DNA from: an uncultured Oscillospiraceae bacterium
GTDB lineage: Bacteria > Bacillota > Clostridia > Oscillospirales > Oscillospiraceae
Direction of reading: 5' to 3'
NCBI GenBank assembly: GCA_944386985.1
Contig: CALXDD010000006.1
Coordinates: 1 to 64,000 of the forward strand
DNA: 64,000 nt
Position 1 is the first letter of the stretch, and each line of letters starts with the position of its first letter. The notes under the pieces are model-generated. The model had not been told where the DNA came from and made no database searches. It worked only from the letters and a program-made list of their open reading frames with translations. Positions 16,177 to 24,144 of the stretch are shown here, in pieces. The translations under genes were made by a program, and so were the position numbers.

Positions 16177-18162
16177 TCAGATATCCATCGCGGCGTTGAA
16201 GCCCTGCTCCACCGCGGTGTGGATCAGGCCCGGGGCATAGCAGTCGCCCACCCAGGCAAAGTCGATGACCGTATCCCGCAGGGCCTCCACAACGGCCTCC
16301 CGGGGCTTCATGCCGCCGGCGGAGAGTACCATGTCGGCCTTCAGCTCGTAGCGGGTGCCGTCCTTGTTCTCACAGACCACCACGCCGCCGTCCCTGACCT
16401 CCACGCACTTGGTGTTGAGACGGATGTCCACATGGTTTTTGTTGGCGTGGAACCACAGAGCGTCGATCTGCATGGCGCCGGTGCCGGGGTAAGGGGCGTT
16501 GGGGCCGGAGGCGATGGCGTCGCACATCTCGATGACCGTGACCTTCTTCCCGTTCTGGGCCAGACCAATGGCGCACTCCACACCGGCGAAGCCGCCGCCG
16601 ATCACCGTTACGGTCTCGCCGGTCTCCGGCATGCCGGCCTTGTAGAAGTCCACGATGTTGGTGGTCTTGCCAATGCCGAGGATGGGGGCGTTGATGGGAT
16701 CGGCGCCCACGGCGGCAATCAGCTTATCCGGCTGGATCTCAGCCACCAGCTCCGGGGTCACCTCCGTATTGAGGCGCACGTCGATGGCGCTCTTGGCGAT
16801 CTGGCGCTCCAGCCACTCCCGATACATCTTGATGCGCACCTTGAAGGGCTCGATCTCGATCACCGGCAGGAGGCCGCCCAGGTGGTCGGATTTCTCGCAG
16901 AGGATGACCTCGTGGCCCCGCTGGGCGGCCGTGAGGGCGCACTGCATTCCGGCGGGGCCGCCGCCGGCAATGAGCACCCGCTTCTTCTCGGCGGGGGGCA
17001 GAACGAACTTGAAGTCGCTGTCCCGGCCCATGGTGGGATTGACCGAGCAATGGATCGGAAGATCAAAGTAGTTGCCCGTATGGCAGGAGAGACAGTGCAG
17101 GCAGGAGCGGATGTCGTCGCAGCGGCCTTCCTTTGCCTTCCGGGGCAGATCGGGATCCGCAATGAGGGCGGTGGCGCAGACCACATAGTCCAGCTTGCCC
17201 TGGGCAATCCACTGCTCCATCATCCGCGGATCGGTGCAGGCGCCCACCGTGCCCACAGGGATGTGCAGATGCTTTTTGATCTCGGCGGCCTGCTCCACAT
17301 TCTTGCCTTCCACCAGATCAAACCAGCTGGGGTGGGAGAAGTTGGTGGTCTCGGGATAATGGAGAGAGCCGGCGGTGACATGGATCAGATCCACCCCGTG
17401 GGCCTCCAGCAGCTTGCAGAACTCGATGCTCTCCTCCAGGCCGTAGCCCTCGGAGAGACCCTCCATCCAGGAGATGCGGGCCTCAATGACGAAGTTGGGG
17501 CCGCAGTACTGCCGGATGCGGTCCACCACCATGCAGGCCAGCCGGGCCCGGTTCTCCAGACTGCCGCCGAACTCGTCGGTGCGCTGGTTGAGGATGGGGG
17601 AGAAGAACTGGGACAGCAGCCAGCCGTGGCCGGCATGGACCAGCACCGCCTGGAAGCCGCAGTGCTTGGCGCGGTAAGCGGCCTTGCCGTAGGCCTCCAC
17701 CACCTCCTCGATGACCTCCTTGGGCATGGCGACGATCTTGTGGGTGCGCTTGCCCTGGCCGTCGCCCTGGTCCATGGTATCGACGCAATCACTGGGGCCG
17801 TAGTTGATGCGGTTGTCGTCATGGAAATGCATGCCGGCGTGGTTCAGCTCCAAAGTAGGCACCGCGCCGTGGGAGCGGATCTTCGTGGCCAGCGTGTAAA
17901 TGCCCGGTTCAGCCCGGTCCTCCCACAGGTGGAGCTTCTTGCTCCAATCCACTGTGCCGGTCTCGTGGACGATGCTGTCGCCCAGCGCCACCGACGCTGC
18001 GCCGCCGCGGGCCCGCCGCTCCATGTATTCAAAGGTGTGATAATCGATGTAGTTGTGATCGGTTAACTCTTTCAGAGAGGTGGGCGCCATAAAAATGCGG
18101 TTGCGGTAAGTGACGCCGCGGACCTTTAACGGACGGAAGAGATGGGGAAAGTAAGGATTCAT
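16177..18162 (-). CDS. NADH:flavin oxidoreductase with 4Fe-4S cluster (2-enoate/dienoyl-CoA reductase type), copy B
   Basis: 661 residues with the same architecture as copy A: FMN barrel, cluster motif CLHCLSC with a Cys in IHCSVNP, and C-terminal FAD/NAD domains. Differences from copy A cluster at residues 10-72 (FRPLKV, EYMERRARGG, VDWS) and about 278-375 (DLVEGKN, RMMEQWIAQ, CATALIADPDLPRKAKEGRCDD), with a few single changes near 480-510 and in the tail. These blocks lie next to the barrel mouth and the cluster loop, so the copies may differ in substrate. It follows the MalY-type gene by 18 bases and precedes copy A by 82. Confidence 0.9.
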   Translation of the reverse strand: MNPYFPHLFRPLKVRGVTYRNRIFMAPTSLKELTDHNYIDYHTFEYMERRARGGAASVALGDSIVHETGTVDWSKKLHLWEDRAEPGIYTLATKIRSHGAVPTLELNHAGMHFHDDNRINYGPSDCVDTMDQGDGQGKRTHKIVAMPKEVIEEVVEAYGKAAYRAKHCGFQAVLVHAGHGWLLSQFFSPILNQRTDEFGGSLENRARLACMVVDRIRQYCGPNFVIEARISWMEGLSEGYGLEESIEFCKLLEAHGVDLIHVTAGSLHYPETTNFSHPSWFDLVEGKNVEQAAEIKKHLHIPVGTVGACTDPRMMEQWIAQGKLDYVVCATALIADPDLPRKAKEGRCDDIRSCLHCLSCHTGNYFDLPIHCSVNPTMGRDSDFKFVLPPAEKKRVLIAGGGPAGMQCALTAAQRGHEVILCEKSDHLGGLLPVIEIEPFKVRIKMYREWLERQIAKSAIDVRLNTEVTPELVAEIQPDKLIAAVGADPINAPILGIGKTTNIVDFYKAGMPETGETVTVIGGGFAGVECAIGLAQNGKKVTVIEMCDAIASGPNAPYPGTGAMQIDALWFHANKNHVDIRLNTKCVEVRDGGVVVCENKDGTRYELKADMVLSAGGMKPREAVVEALRDTVIDFAWVGDCYAPGLIHTAVEQGFNAAMDI

Positions 18163-18176
18163 CGTGATTCTCCTTT
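16177..18176 (-). repeat. Tandem 2-kb direct repeat, unit B
   Basis: Second unit of the direct repeat. Similarity stops just beyond the stop codon on one side and just beyond the AAAGGAGAA ribosome site on the other, so the gene with its ribosome site was duplicated rather than a larger segment. Confidence 0.85.
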
Positions 18177-18180
18177 CACA

Positions 18181-19383
18181 TCAGAATTCCGTTGGGAACC
18201 CATGGGCGTGGTAAGCCTGGGCGATGCGCTGGGCGCAGGACTCGATGACTGAGCGGGGACAGCCGATGTTCATACGGACATATCCGGTGCCGTTGTCGCC
18301 GAAGAGATTTCCCATCTCAATTCCGATACCGGCCTCCTCTACAAAGAAGCGCTCGATGGCCTCGTCATCCATGCCCAGAGCCCTGCAGTCCAGCCACATG
18401 AGATAGGTGGCCTCCGGACGCAGAACACGAATGCCGGGGGCGGAAGCCTTCAGTGTCCGGTCCAGCACCTCGTAGTTGCCCCAGAGATAGGCGGTGAGCT
18501 GATCCACATATTTCTCCGCATCCGGGTCGCCATAGGCGGCCATAAACCCTACCACGCCGAAAAGTGAGGCGATGCAGTCAAATCCCAGCGCAGCCGTAAA
18601 CTGCTCCCGCAGCTCCGGGTTGCTGGTGATGATGGCGGACATCTGCAGTCCGGCGATGTTGAAGGTTTTGGAGGGAGCGGTGGCGGTAATGGTGATGTCG
18701 GCGATCTCAGGGCTTAACGACGCGATGGGGATGTGCTTATGTCCCTGAAAGATCAGGTCGGAGTGGATCTCGTCGGAAAAGATTTTTACATTGTGCTTCA
18801 GGCAGATCTCTGCGATCTGAAGCAGTTCCTCCCGGGTGAAGACCCGGCAGAGAGGGTTGTGAGGGCTGCACAGCAGCAGAAGCTTTGTGGACGGCTCGGC
18901 TGCCAGCTTCTCCAGCAGCGCAAAGTTGACCACCCATCGTTCCCCGTCAAACTGCATGGGGCAATCCCGCAGAGCACGGTGGTTATGGACGATATTATTT
19001 TTGAAGGGGTAGTAGACGGGGCTCATGAGGATAACGCCCTCCCCCTCCGCCGCGAAGGCCCGTACGGCCATGCTCAGAGCGGTTACCACACCGTTGGTGT
19101 AGGTGACCCAGGCGGGATCAATGTCCCAGTCGTTGCGCTTTTTCTGCCAAGCCTTCACCAGCTCGGCTCCCTGCGCCGGCATGGCGCTGTAGCCGTAGAT
19201 GGGGTGGGCCGCCCGTTCCGTAATCGCCTTGACGATGCCCGGCAGGCAGGGAAAGTCCATGTCTGCCACCCACATGGGCGTGGCGTCGGGGCGCTGGGGA
19301 AACTCCAGTTTATTGCAGTCCCATTTATAACTGTATGTACCGTATCGATCAGGAAATTCGTCAAAACAAAAGTCCATGGGCAT
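18181..19383 (-). CDS. MalY/PatB-type PLP-dependent C-S lyase or aminotransferase
   Basis: 400 residues from the ATG at 19383, eight bases after AAGGAG; ATG 19377 or TTG 19389 are alternatives. It is a fold-type I PLP enzyme with the MalY opening WVADMDFPCLP (about residue 39), CSPHNPLCRVF (about 175), FSDEIHSDLIF and the PLP-lysine region TATAPSKTFNIAGLQ (about 235). MalY/PatB enzymes cleave cystathionine or cysteine conjugates, and some act as aminotransferases. It is the first gene of the minus-strand operon and is read from a strong promoter facing the MarR gene. Confidence 0.9.
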   Translation of the reverse strand: MPMDFCFDEFPDRYGTYSYKWDCNKLEFPQRPDATPMWVADMDFPCLPGIVKAITERAAHPIYGYSAMPAQGAELVKAWQKKRNDWDIDPAWVTYTNGVVTALSMAVRAFAAEGEGVILMSPVYYPFKNNIVHNHRALRDCPMQFDGERWVVNFALLEKLAAEPSTKLLLLCSPHNPLCRVFTREELLQIAEICLKHNVKIFSDEIHSDLIFQGHKHIPIASLSPEIADITITATAPSKTFNIAGLQMSAIITSNPELREQFTAALGFDCIASLFGVVGFMAAYGDPDAEKYVDQLTAYLWGNYEVLDRTLKASAPGIRVLRPEATYLMWLDCRALGMDDEAIERFFVEEAGIGIEMGNLFGDNGTGYVRMNIGCPRSVIESCAQRIAQAYHAHGFPTEF

Positions 19384-19428
19384 GAGCAAAACTCCTTTTC
19401 AAATCCCAAAAACAAATTGTCAAGCTGC

Positions 19429-19476
19429 TTAACTATTAACTACCTGAATAATACAATAGACTTCAAAAAAAGTCAA
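19429..19476 (-). promoter_or_regulatory. Strong promoter of the MalY operon with a tandem 7-base repeat at the start point
   Basis: On the minus strand TTGACT (19476-19471), a 17-base spacer and TATTAT (19453-19448) make a near-consensus promoter. The exact tandem repeat TTAACTA-TTAACTA at 19429-19442 lies over the predicted start of transcription. It is a candidate operator for the divergent MarR protein. Confidence 0.75.
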
Positions 19477-19592
19477 TTGGATTTTAACAGTTTGTGCATA
19501 CCGACAATTTTGCAGGGATAAAATGCAGCAAAATAGTAAACAGGCGGAGGACGGCAAAAAGTCAAGTTTTCGGCAGAAGAGCTACAAAATCA

Positions 19593-19621
19593 TTGCAACT
19601 TTGCCAGAGATGTGTTAAAAT
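19593..19621 (+). promoter_or_regulatory. Promoter of the MarR gene
   Basis: TTGCAA (19593-19598), a 17-base spacer and TAAAAT (19616-19621) lie 63 bases before the ATG. Confidence 0.65.
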
Positions 19622-19683
19622 ACACAAAATAATACTTATATCTTGGAAGGTTTTTCCAAATACCAGGCAAAAGGTGTGATAGA

Positions 19684-20187
19684 ATGGATGAACAGCGATT
19701 TGCTCTTTTCACACGGCTTATTGCCGCCTTTGATGAGGGGTACGACTATACACAGGCATACGACTCGGTCCCTCACAAGTATGGAGAGGAGCAACTGTAT
19801 CAGTCGGAAATGCACCTGCTCAAAGCGGTGGGGCAGTTCTCTGATATCACGGTGACCCAGGTTGCTGCCCATTTGAAAAAGAGCAAGAGCGCCTGCTCCC
19901 AGATGGTGCGGAAGCTTTGCCACAAGGGGCTGCTGAAGCAGGAGAGAAATCCCGACAATCACCGGGAACTGCGGCTGACGCTTACTGAGCGGGGATGGGA
20001 GATCTTCCAGCTTCACACCCGCTTTGAGCGCAAATGCCTTCAGCGGAGCTGCCGGTACCTGGATAATTTCTCCGATAAGGAGCTGGAAATTTATATTCAG
20101 GTACAGCAGCGGCTCAACGAGGCATTCCAGAAGGATGTGGAGGATAACCAGGAGCTGTACGAGCGGGTGATTGGTCTGGAAGAATGA
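19684..20187 (+). CDS. MarR-family transcriptional regulator
   Basis: 167 residues with a central winged helix (about 45-115): ITVTQVAAHLKKSKSACSQMVRKL is the helix-turn-helix and NPDNHRELRLTLTERG the wing. Helices on both sides form the dimer interface. AAAGGTG precedes the ATG by about eight bases. It is transcribed away from the MalY/flavoenzyme operon with a 300-base region between. In MarR systems this arrangement usually means the protein represses the divergent operon until a small aromatic or phenolic-type ligand binds; the ligand here is unknown. Confidence 0.9.
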   Translation: MDEQRFALFTRLIAAFDEGYDYTQAYDSVPHKYGEEQLYQSEMHLLKAVGQFSDITVTQVAAHLKKSKSACSQMVRKLCHKGLLKQERNPDNHRELRLTLTERGWEIFQLHTRFERKCLQRSCRYLDNFSDKELEIYIQVQQRLNEAFQKDVEDNQELYERVIGLEE

Positions 20188-20562
20188 GCGGGAGGCATGC
20201 GCAGGCGGAGAGCGTTTGCGGGCTGGGCTTGTTCCACAATATATGCAAAGGGGATATTCTGCTTAAAATTGTGGTCCCGGCCTGCTGCAAAGCGGCCGCG
20301 TGCGGGGGCTTTGCAGCCGCCTGTGCCGGGTTTTCCCTGGGGAGGAGAGCGGGCTTCTCCTTTTAGGAGTATAGGACGCCGCAGAAAATATACCGGCAAA
20401 ATGGATATGAAGAAAGACAGCCGCAGGCCATTGGATCATGGGCCTGCGGCTGTCTTTTTGTATTTAAGGCTTATACATTTTTATTTTCTCTGCCGGAATG
20501 GAGGGCAGGGAAAGGGGGACAGAGGCGCTGCCGGGGACCGCCGGTCTCCGATCAAAATTCTT
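20188..20562. other. Intergenic stretch after the MarR gene
   Basis: A 375-base stretch without a convincing gene. A short open frame starting at 20184 overlaps the MarR stop, but its composition is poor and it has no ribosome site. The only clear element is the terminator at 20413-20457. Confidence 0.5.
20413..20457. terminator. Bidirectional terminator between the MarR and zinc-ribbon genes
   Basis: A perfect 17-base stem AAAGACAGCCGCAGGCC / GGCCTGCGGCTGTCTTT with an 11-base loop is followed by TT on the plus strand. It lies 226 bases after the MarR stop and can also serve the convergent gene. Confidence 0.88.
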
Positions 20563-21147
20563 TTAGGAAGCGTCTGGGGCGCTGCCGATCCGTTTCGCCG
20601 CCTCTTTGGCGATAGGCGGCAGCAGCTGGAAACGGAGAGCCAGCGCCTTGGCGTCCATGGCGAGGGTCTCCGGGGTTATAGGGAGATAGGTCACATCGGC
20701 GTCTCCGTCCTTCCGGGGCAGTGTTGACACCGCGCAGTCCCAGGCGGCCTGTTCCAGCGCCTCCTCCCGGGGCAAGGCCGAGTAGGTCCGCCGCTTTCGG
20801 AAAGTGGAGCGGATCACCGAGCCCGCTCCCAAAACTCCGCAGATCACGGCGGCCGCCCCGAAGAACTGGAAGGGCCGCTCAGCGGAGGGGAGAAGGCCCA
20901 GTACCAGAACGCCTGCCAGCAGGATTACCGCGAAGGGTAGCATCCGCCGGAGCAGCAGGCGCCAGGGGCGCAGGGCCTCCTCCAGACGTTTTTGGGCGCA
21001 GCTGCGGCATACCGCACACTGGCGGAACTCCCCCAGTCCCTGAACCCTGCGCTCCCCCTGCAGCTCCCGCAGATGGATGGTGCGGATCTCCAGGGCCCGG
21101 AAGGAGTAGCCCTCCTCCGTCCGTCCGCAGCAGGCACAGTTTGTCAT
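20563..21147 (-). CDS. Hypothetical membrane protein with N-terminal zinc-ribbon-like cysteines
   Basis: 194 residues from the ATG at 21147, preceded by GGAGG; longer open sequence upstream belongs to an overlapping frame. The N-terminus MTNCACCGR and a second pair in CAVCRSCAQKR (about residue 42) could form a four-Cys zinc site. Two hydrophobic segments follow (about 63-78 and 85-105), and then a soluble tail of about 85 residues. It lies between two terminators, so it is probably monocistronic. I do not recognise its family. Confidence 0.65.
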   Translation of the reverse strand: MTNCACCGRTEEGYSFRALEIRTIHLRELQGERRVQGLGEFRQCAVCRSCAQKRLEEALRPWRLLLRRMLPFAVILLAGVLVLGLLPSAERPFQFFGAAAVICGVLGAGSVIRSTFRKRRTYSALPREEALEQAAWDCAVSTLPRKDGDADVTYLPITPETLAMDAKALALRFQLLPPIAKEAAKRIGSAPDAS

Positions 21148-21170
21148 AGGCGCAGCCTCCTTTGGCAGAA

Positions 21171-21206
21171 AATAGAAGGAGCGCCGCCATTTTGCGGCGG
21201 CGCTCC
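21171..21206 (-). terminator. Terminator after the citrate symporter gene
   Basis: A perfect 11-base stem GGAGCGCCGCC / GGCGGCGCTCC with a 7-base loop is followed on the minus strand by TTCTATTTT. Confidence 0.85.
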
Positions 21207-21242
21207 CTGATTGGTTGATTGCGGGGCCTGAGGCGCTCCCGA

Positions 21243-22628
21243 TTACAGGAAGCTGCCCAGCACCGACAGCATGAGGCTGCCGATGATCAGAATGATGGCG
21301 CCGCCCAGCCGGGAGGAGATCTGCGCGAAGGGCATCAGCTCCATACGGTTGGCGGAGGAGAGCACGGCCACGTCGCCGGTGCCGCCCATGTTGGACATGC
21401 ACAGACCAGCGGTGATACCGGCCTCCACGGGATAGAAGCCCACCAGCTTGCCCACCAGAGCCGCGCCGATGAAAGCGCCGGCGCAGGACAGCAGGCACAG
21501 AATCAGGTAGGTGACGCTGAAGCTCTCAATCACGGTGCCAAGCTCCAGATAGCACAGGCCGATGCCCACCAGCAGAGCGGGGGTCAGGTTCTTCATGATG
21601 AACTGGAACCACTGGTAGCAGTCGATCTCCACCCACTCAGGAATCAGGTTGAAGATCTTGCAGATAGCCACGGTGATGATCATCCAGGCGTAGGCGTGGA
21701 TGCTGATGGAGGGCACCAGCATTCCCCAGACCTTGGCGACGATGTAGCCCCAGGCGAAGAAGGAGCCGGAGACAAAGAGGCCGATACCCAGATTCTGCAC
21801 GTTGATCTTTTCACGCTTGGCCTGGACCTCATCGCTGATTTCCAGCTCGTCGGCGCCGGCCTTGAGGATCTGGCCCTGGCCGTTGAGGGACTTGCTCTTG
21901 ATCACCTTGACCACGATGCCGGCGATGACGATGGAGATGGCGTTGCCGATGGCCACTGCCGGGGTCATGACGGAGATGGCCTCCGCCGCGGTCATGGTGC
22001 CGGTGCTCTCAAAGATCTTGGACAGGGGCACCGCACCGGCGCCCATGCCGCCGCCCATGATGGGCAGCGCGATCAGCAAAACGGCCTTGATGGCGCCAAA
22101 GCCCATCACAGCGCCCACCAGAGCAGCCAGACCGAAGGAGACGATGATGGCGCCGAAGATAGCGGGGAAGTACCGGGCGGCCGCCTTCATCAGGAGCTTG
22201 CGGTTCATGCCCAGAATGGAGCCGGTGATCAGCGCGGCGATGTAGAAGTCCAGGAAAGCGCCGGTGGGGGTGAAGAAGTTGGTGATGTTGCCCACCAGGT
22301 CGAAGCCCTCCACCAGGTTGTACACCTTGGTGCCGTCCTCCAGGGTCTCGGTGAGGGCGGGCAGAAGGCCGAAGTAGTTGAGCAGAGCGGAGCCGAAGAT
22401 GACCACAATGGCGCCGCCGCCCAGATAGGAGCGGATGATGGGGGCCTTCTCACCGATCTCGAAGAGAATGGTACCCACGACGATCATGAAAACGAAGCAG
22501 CCGGCCATACCGCTGGGAAGGGTGCCGGTGTAAGTGGCGATCAGCACCACCGCCGCGAAAATGGCGAACAGATACCAGGGCAGATTAAACAGCTTATAGA
22601 CGCTTTTTCCGCCAGCTTGATTTGACAT
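21243..22628 (-). CDS. 2-hydroxycarboxylate transporter (CitS/CitP/MaeN family)
   Basis: 461 residues with about eleven membrane helices. The two family-defining glycine motifs are present: GGGMGAG (about residue 191) and MSNMGGTGD (about 420), which form the two re-entrant loops of this family. These are sodium- or proton-coupled citrate or malate symporters, some exchanging citrate for a fermentation product. GAGGAGG precedes the ATG. It lies 74 bases downstream of the malic enzyme gene and next to the citrate lyase operon, so citrate is the likeliest substrate, with malate possible. Confidence 0.92.
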   Translation of the reverse strand: MSNQAGGKSVYKLFNLPWYLFAIFAAVVLIATYTGTLPSGMAGCFVFMIVVGTILFEIGEKAPIIRSYLGGGAIVVIFGSALLNYFGLLPALTETLEDGTKVYNLVEGFDLVGNITNFFTPTGAFLDFYIAALITGSILGMNRKLLMKAAARYFPAIFGAIIVSFGLAALVGAVMGFGAIKAVLLIALPIMGGGMGAGAVPLSKIFESTGTMTAAEAISVMTPAVAIGNAISIVIAGIVVKVIKSKSLNGQGQILKAGADELEISDEVQAKREKINVQNLGIGLFVSGSFFAWGYIVAKVWGMLVPSISIHAYAWMIITVAICKIFNLIPEWVEIDCYQWFQFIMKNLTPALLVGIGLCYLELGTVIESFSVTYLILCLLSCAGAFIGAALVGKLVGFYPVEAGITAGLCMSNMGGTGDVAVLSSANRMELMPFAQISSRLGGAIILIIGSLMLSVLGSFL

Positions 22629-22702
22629 TGCAATTTCCTCCTCAAAAATCTTTCTCTATCACAATCACACTGCTGTGAGAGCAGCCAAGCTATGGAAGCT
22701 CC

Positions 22703-23875
22703 TCAGATCCGGGCGACTCCGGACTTGCGGGCGGCCTCCTCCACGGCGGCGGCCACGGCGTCCTTCACTCTGGGATCAAAGGCGGCGGGGATGATGTAGT
22801 CGGCGTTGAGCTGGTCGCCCACCAGGTCCGCCAGAGCGTGGGCGGCGGCGATCTTCATCTCGTCATTGATGTCGCTGGCGCGGGCGTCCAGAGCGCCGCG
22901 GAAAATGCCGGGGAAGGCCAGCACATTGTTGATCTGGTTGGGGAAGTCGCTGCGGCCGGTGGCCACCACCGCCGCGCCGCCTGCCTTGGCGTCTTCGGGG
23001 AAGATCTCCGGGGTGGGGTTGGCACAGGCAAAGATGATGGCGTCCTTGGCCATGGTCTTCACCATCTCAGTGGTCACAGCGCCGGGGGCGGATACGCCGA
23101 TGAACACATCCGCGCCCACCAGCAGATCAGCCAGAGAACCGGCCTGCCGGGCGGGATTGGTCACCTTGGCCATCTCCTCCTTCACCGGGTTCATACCCTC
23201 GGTGCGGCCCTCGTAGATGGCGCCCTTGCGGTCGCACAGGGTCACATTGGTGGCGCCGGCGGACAGCAGCAGCTTCACAATGGCGATGGCGGCGGCGCCG
23301 GCGCCGTTGAAGACGATCTTTACATCCTCCAGTTTCTTGCCCACCACCTTCAATGCGTTGGTAAGGCCGGCCAGGGTGATGACGGCGGTGCCGTGCTGGT
23401 CGTCGTGGAAGATGGGAATGTCGCAGCGCTCCTTCAGCTTCCGCTCGATCTCGAAGCAGCGGGGGGCGGCAATGTCCTCCAGGTTGACGCCGCCGAAAGA
23501 CCCGGCCAGCAGAGCCACGGTATTGACGATCTCATCCACATCGTGACTGCGTACGCACAGGGGAATGGCGTCCACGTCGCCGAAAGCCTTGAACAGCACG
23601 CACTTGCCCTCCATGACGGGCATACCGGCCTCAGGGCCGATGTCGCCCAGGCCCAGAACAGCGGAGCCGTCGGTGACCACCGCCACGGTGTTCCACCGGC
23701 GGGTCAGCTCATAGCTCTTGTTGATATCCTTCTGAATCTCCAGGCAGGGCTGGGCCACGCCGGGAGTGTAAGCCAGAGACAGGGCCTCCTTGGAATTGAC
23801 CTCCGCCCGGGGCGTCATCTCCAGCTTGCCCTTCCATTCATAGTGCAGACGCAGGGATTCCTTCGCATAATCCAT
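22703..23875 (-). CDS. NAD(P)-dependent malic enzyme family protein, possibly a CitM-type oxaloacetate decarboxylase
   Basis: 390 residues from the ATG at 23875, which has GGAGG nine bases upstream. Motifs: YTPGVAQPC (about residue 38), VTDGSAVLGLGDIG, the metal site IFHDDQHGTA (about 160), the nucleotide fold VFNGAGAAAIA (about 190) and ACANPTPEI. It has the short bacterial length. Classic activity is malate to pyruvate plus CO2. In lactic acid bacteria a relative, CitM, decarboxylates oxaloacetate in citrate fermentation. No membrane oxaloacetate decarboxylase genes are seen here, so that role is plausible. Confidence 0.92.
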   Translation of the reverse strand: MDYAKESLRLHYEWKGKLEMTPRAEVNSKEALSLAYTPGVAQPCLEIQKDINKSYELTRRWNTVAVVTDGSAVLGLGDIGPEAGMPVMEGKCVLFKAFGDVDAIPLCVRSHDVDEIVNTVALLAGSFGGVNLEDIAAPRCFEIERKLKERCDIPIFHDDQHGTAVITLAGLTNALKVVGKKLEDVKIVFNGAGAAAIAIVKLLLSAGATNVTLCDRKGAIYEGRTEGMNPVKEEMAKVTNPARQAGSLADLLVGADVFIGVSAPGAVTTEMVKTMAKDAIIFACANPTPEIFPEDAKAGGAAVVATGRSDFPNQINNVLAFPGIFRGALDARASDINDEMKIAAAHALADLVGDQLNADYIIPAAFDPRVKDAVAAAVEEAARKSGVARI

Positions 23876-24144
23876 CTTGCATACCCTCCTACTTCTCTCA
23901 AAATTGCTGCAGCTTTTCGCGGGGACCGCCTTGCTGCATGGCAAAATTCGGTTATTTTCACTATACATATTTTTGCGGGAAATACCATGCTTTAGAAACC
24001 TTTCCTAAGTTATGAAAGTAAAAAAACAGCAAGCTGCACAAAAAACCGGGAGAGAAATCTGGAAGGGGCTGTTGAATGTTTTGCGTTGGGGTATTACAAT
24101 AAGAATCAACGCCGCAGCTTGGCTGCAGGAAGGTAGGAAAGCGT

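Noticed and set aside
9622-18066. Very long plus-strand open frames (over 600 codons each) opposite the S9 peptidase, URO-D, transporter and flavoenzyme genes
   Set aside because: They are antisense to genes with clear motifs, have no ribosome sites, and encode His/Gly/Val-rich low-complexity protein typical of a GC-rich codon bias read on the wrong strand.
14109-18162. Bile-acid 7-dehydroxylation enzymes (BaiCD/BaiH)
   Set aside because: The family and the 661-residue length fit, but no other bai gene is near and the family has many substrates, so the specific name is not supported.
14109-18162. Duplication caused by an insertion sequence
   Set aside because: No inverted terminal repeats, target-site duplications or transposase are seen. 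The repeat boundaries match the gene plus its ribosome site.
20184-20366. Small protein overlapping the MarR stop
   Set aside because: There is no ribosome site, the composition is Ala/Cys/Gly-rich without a known pattern, and it ends without relation to the terminator.
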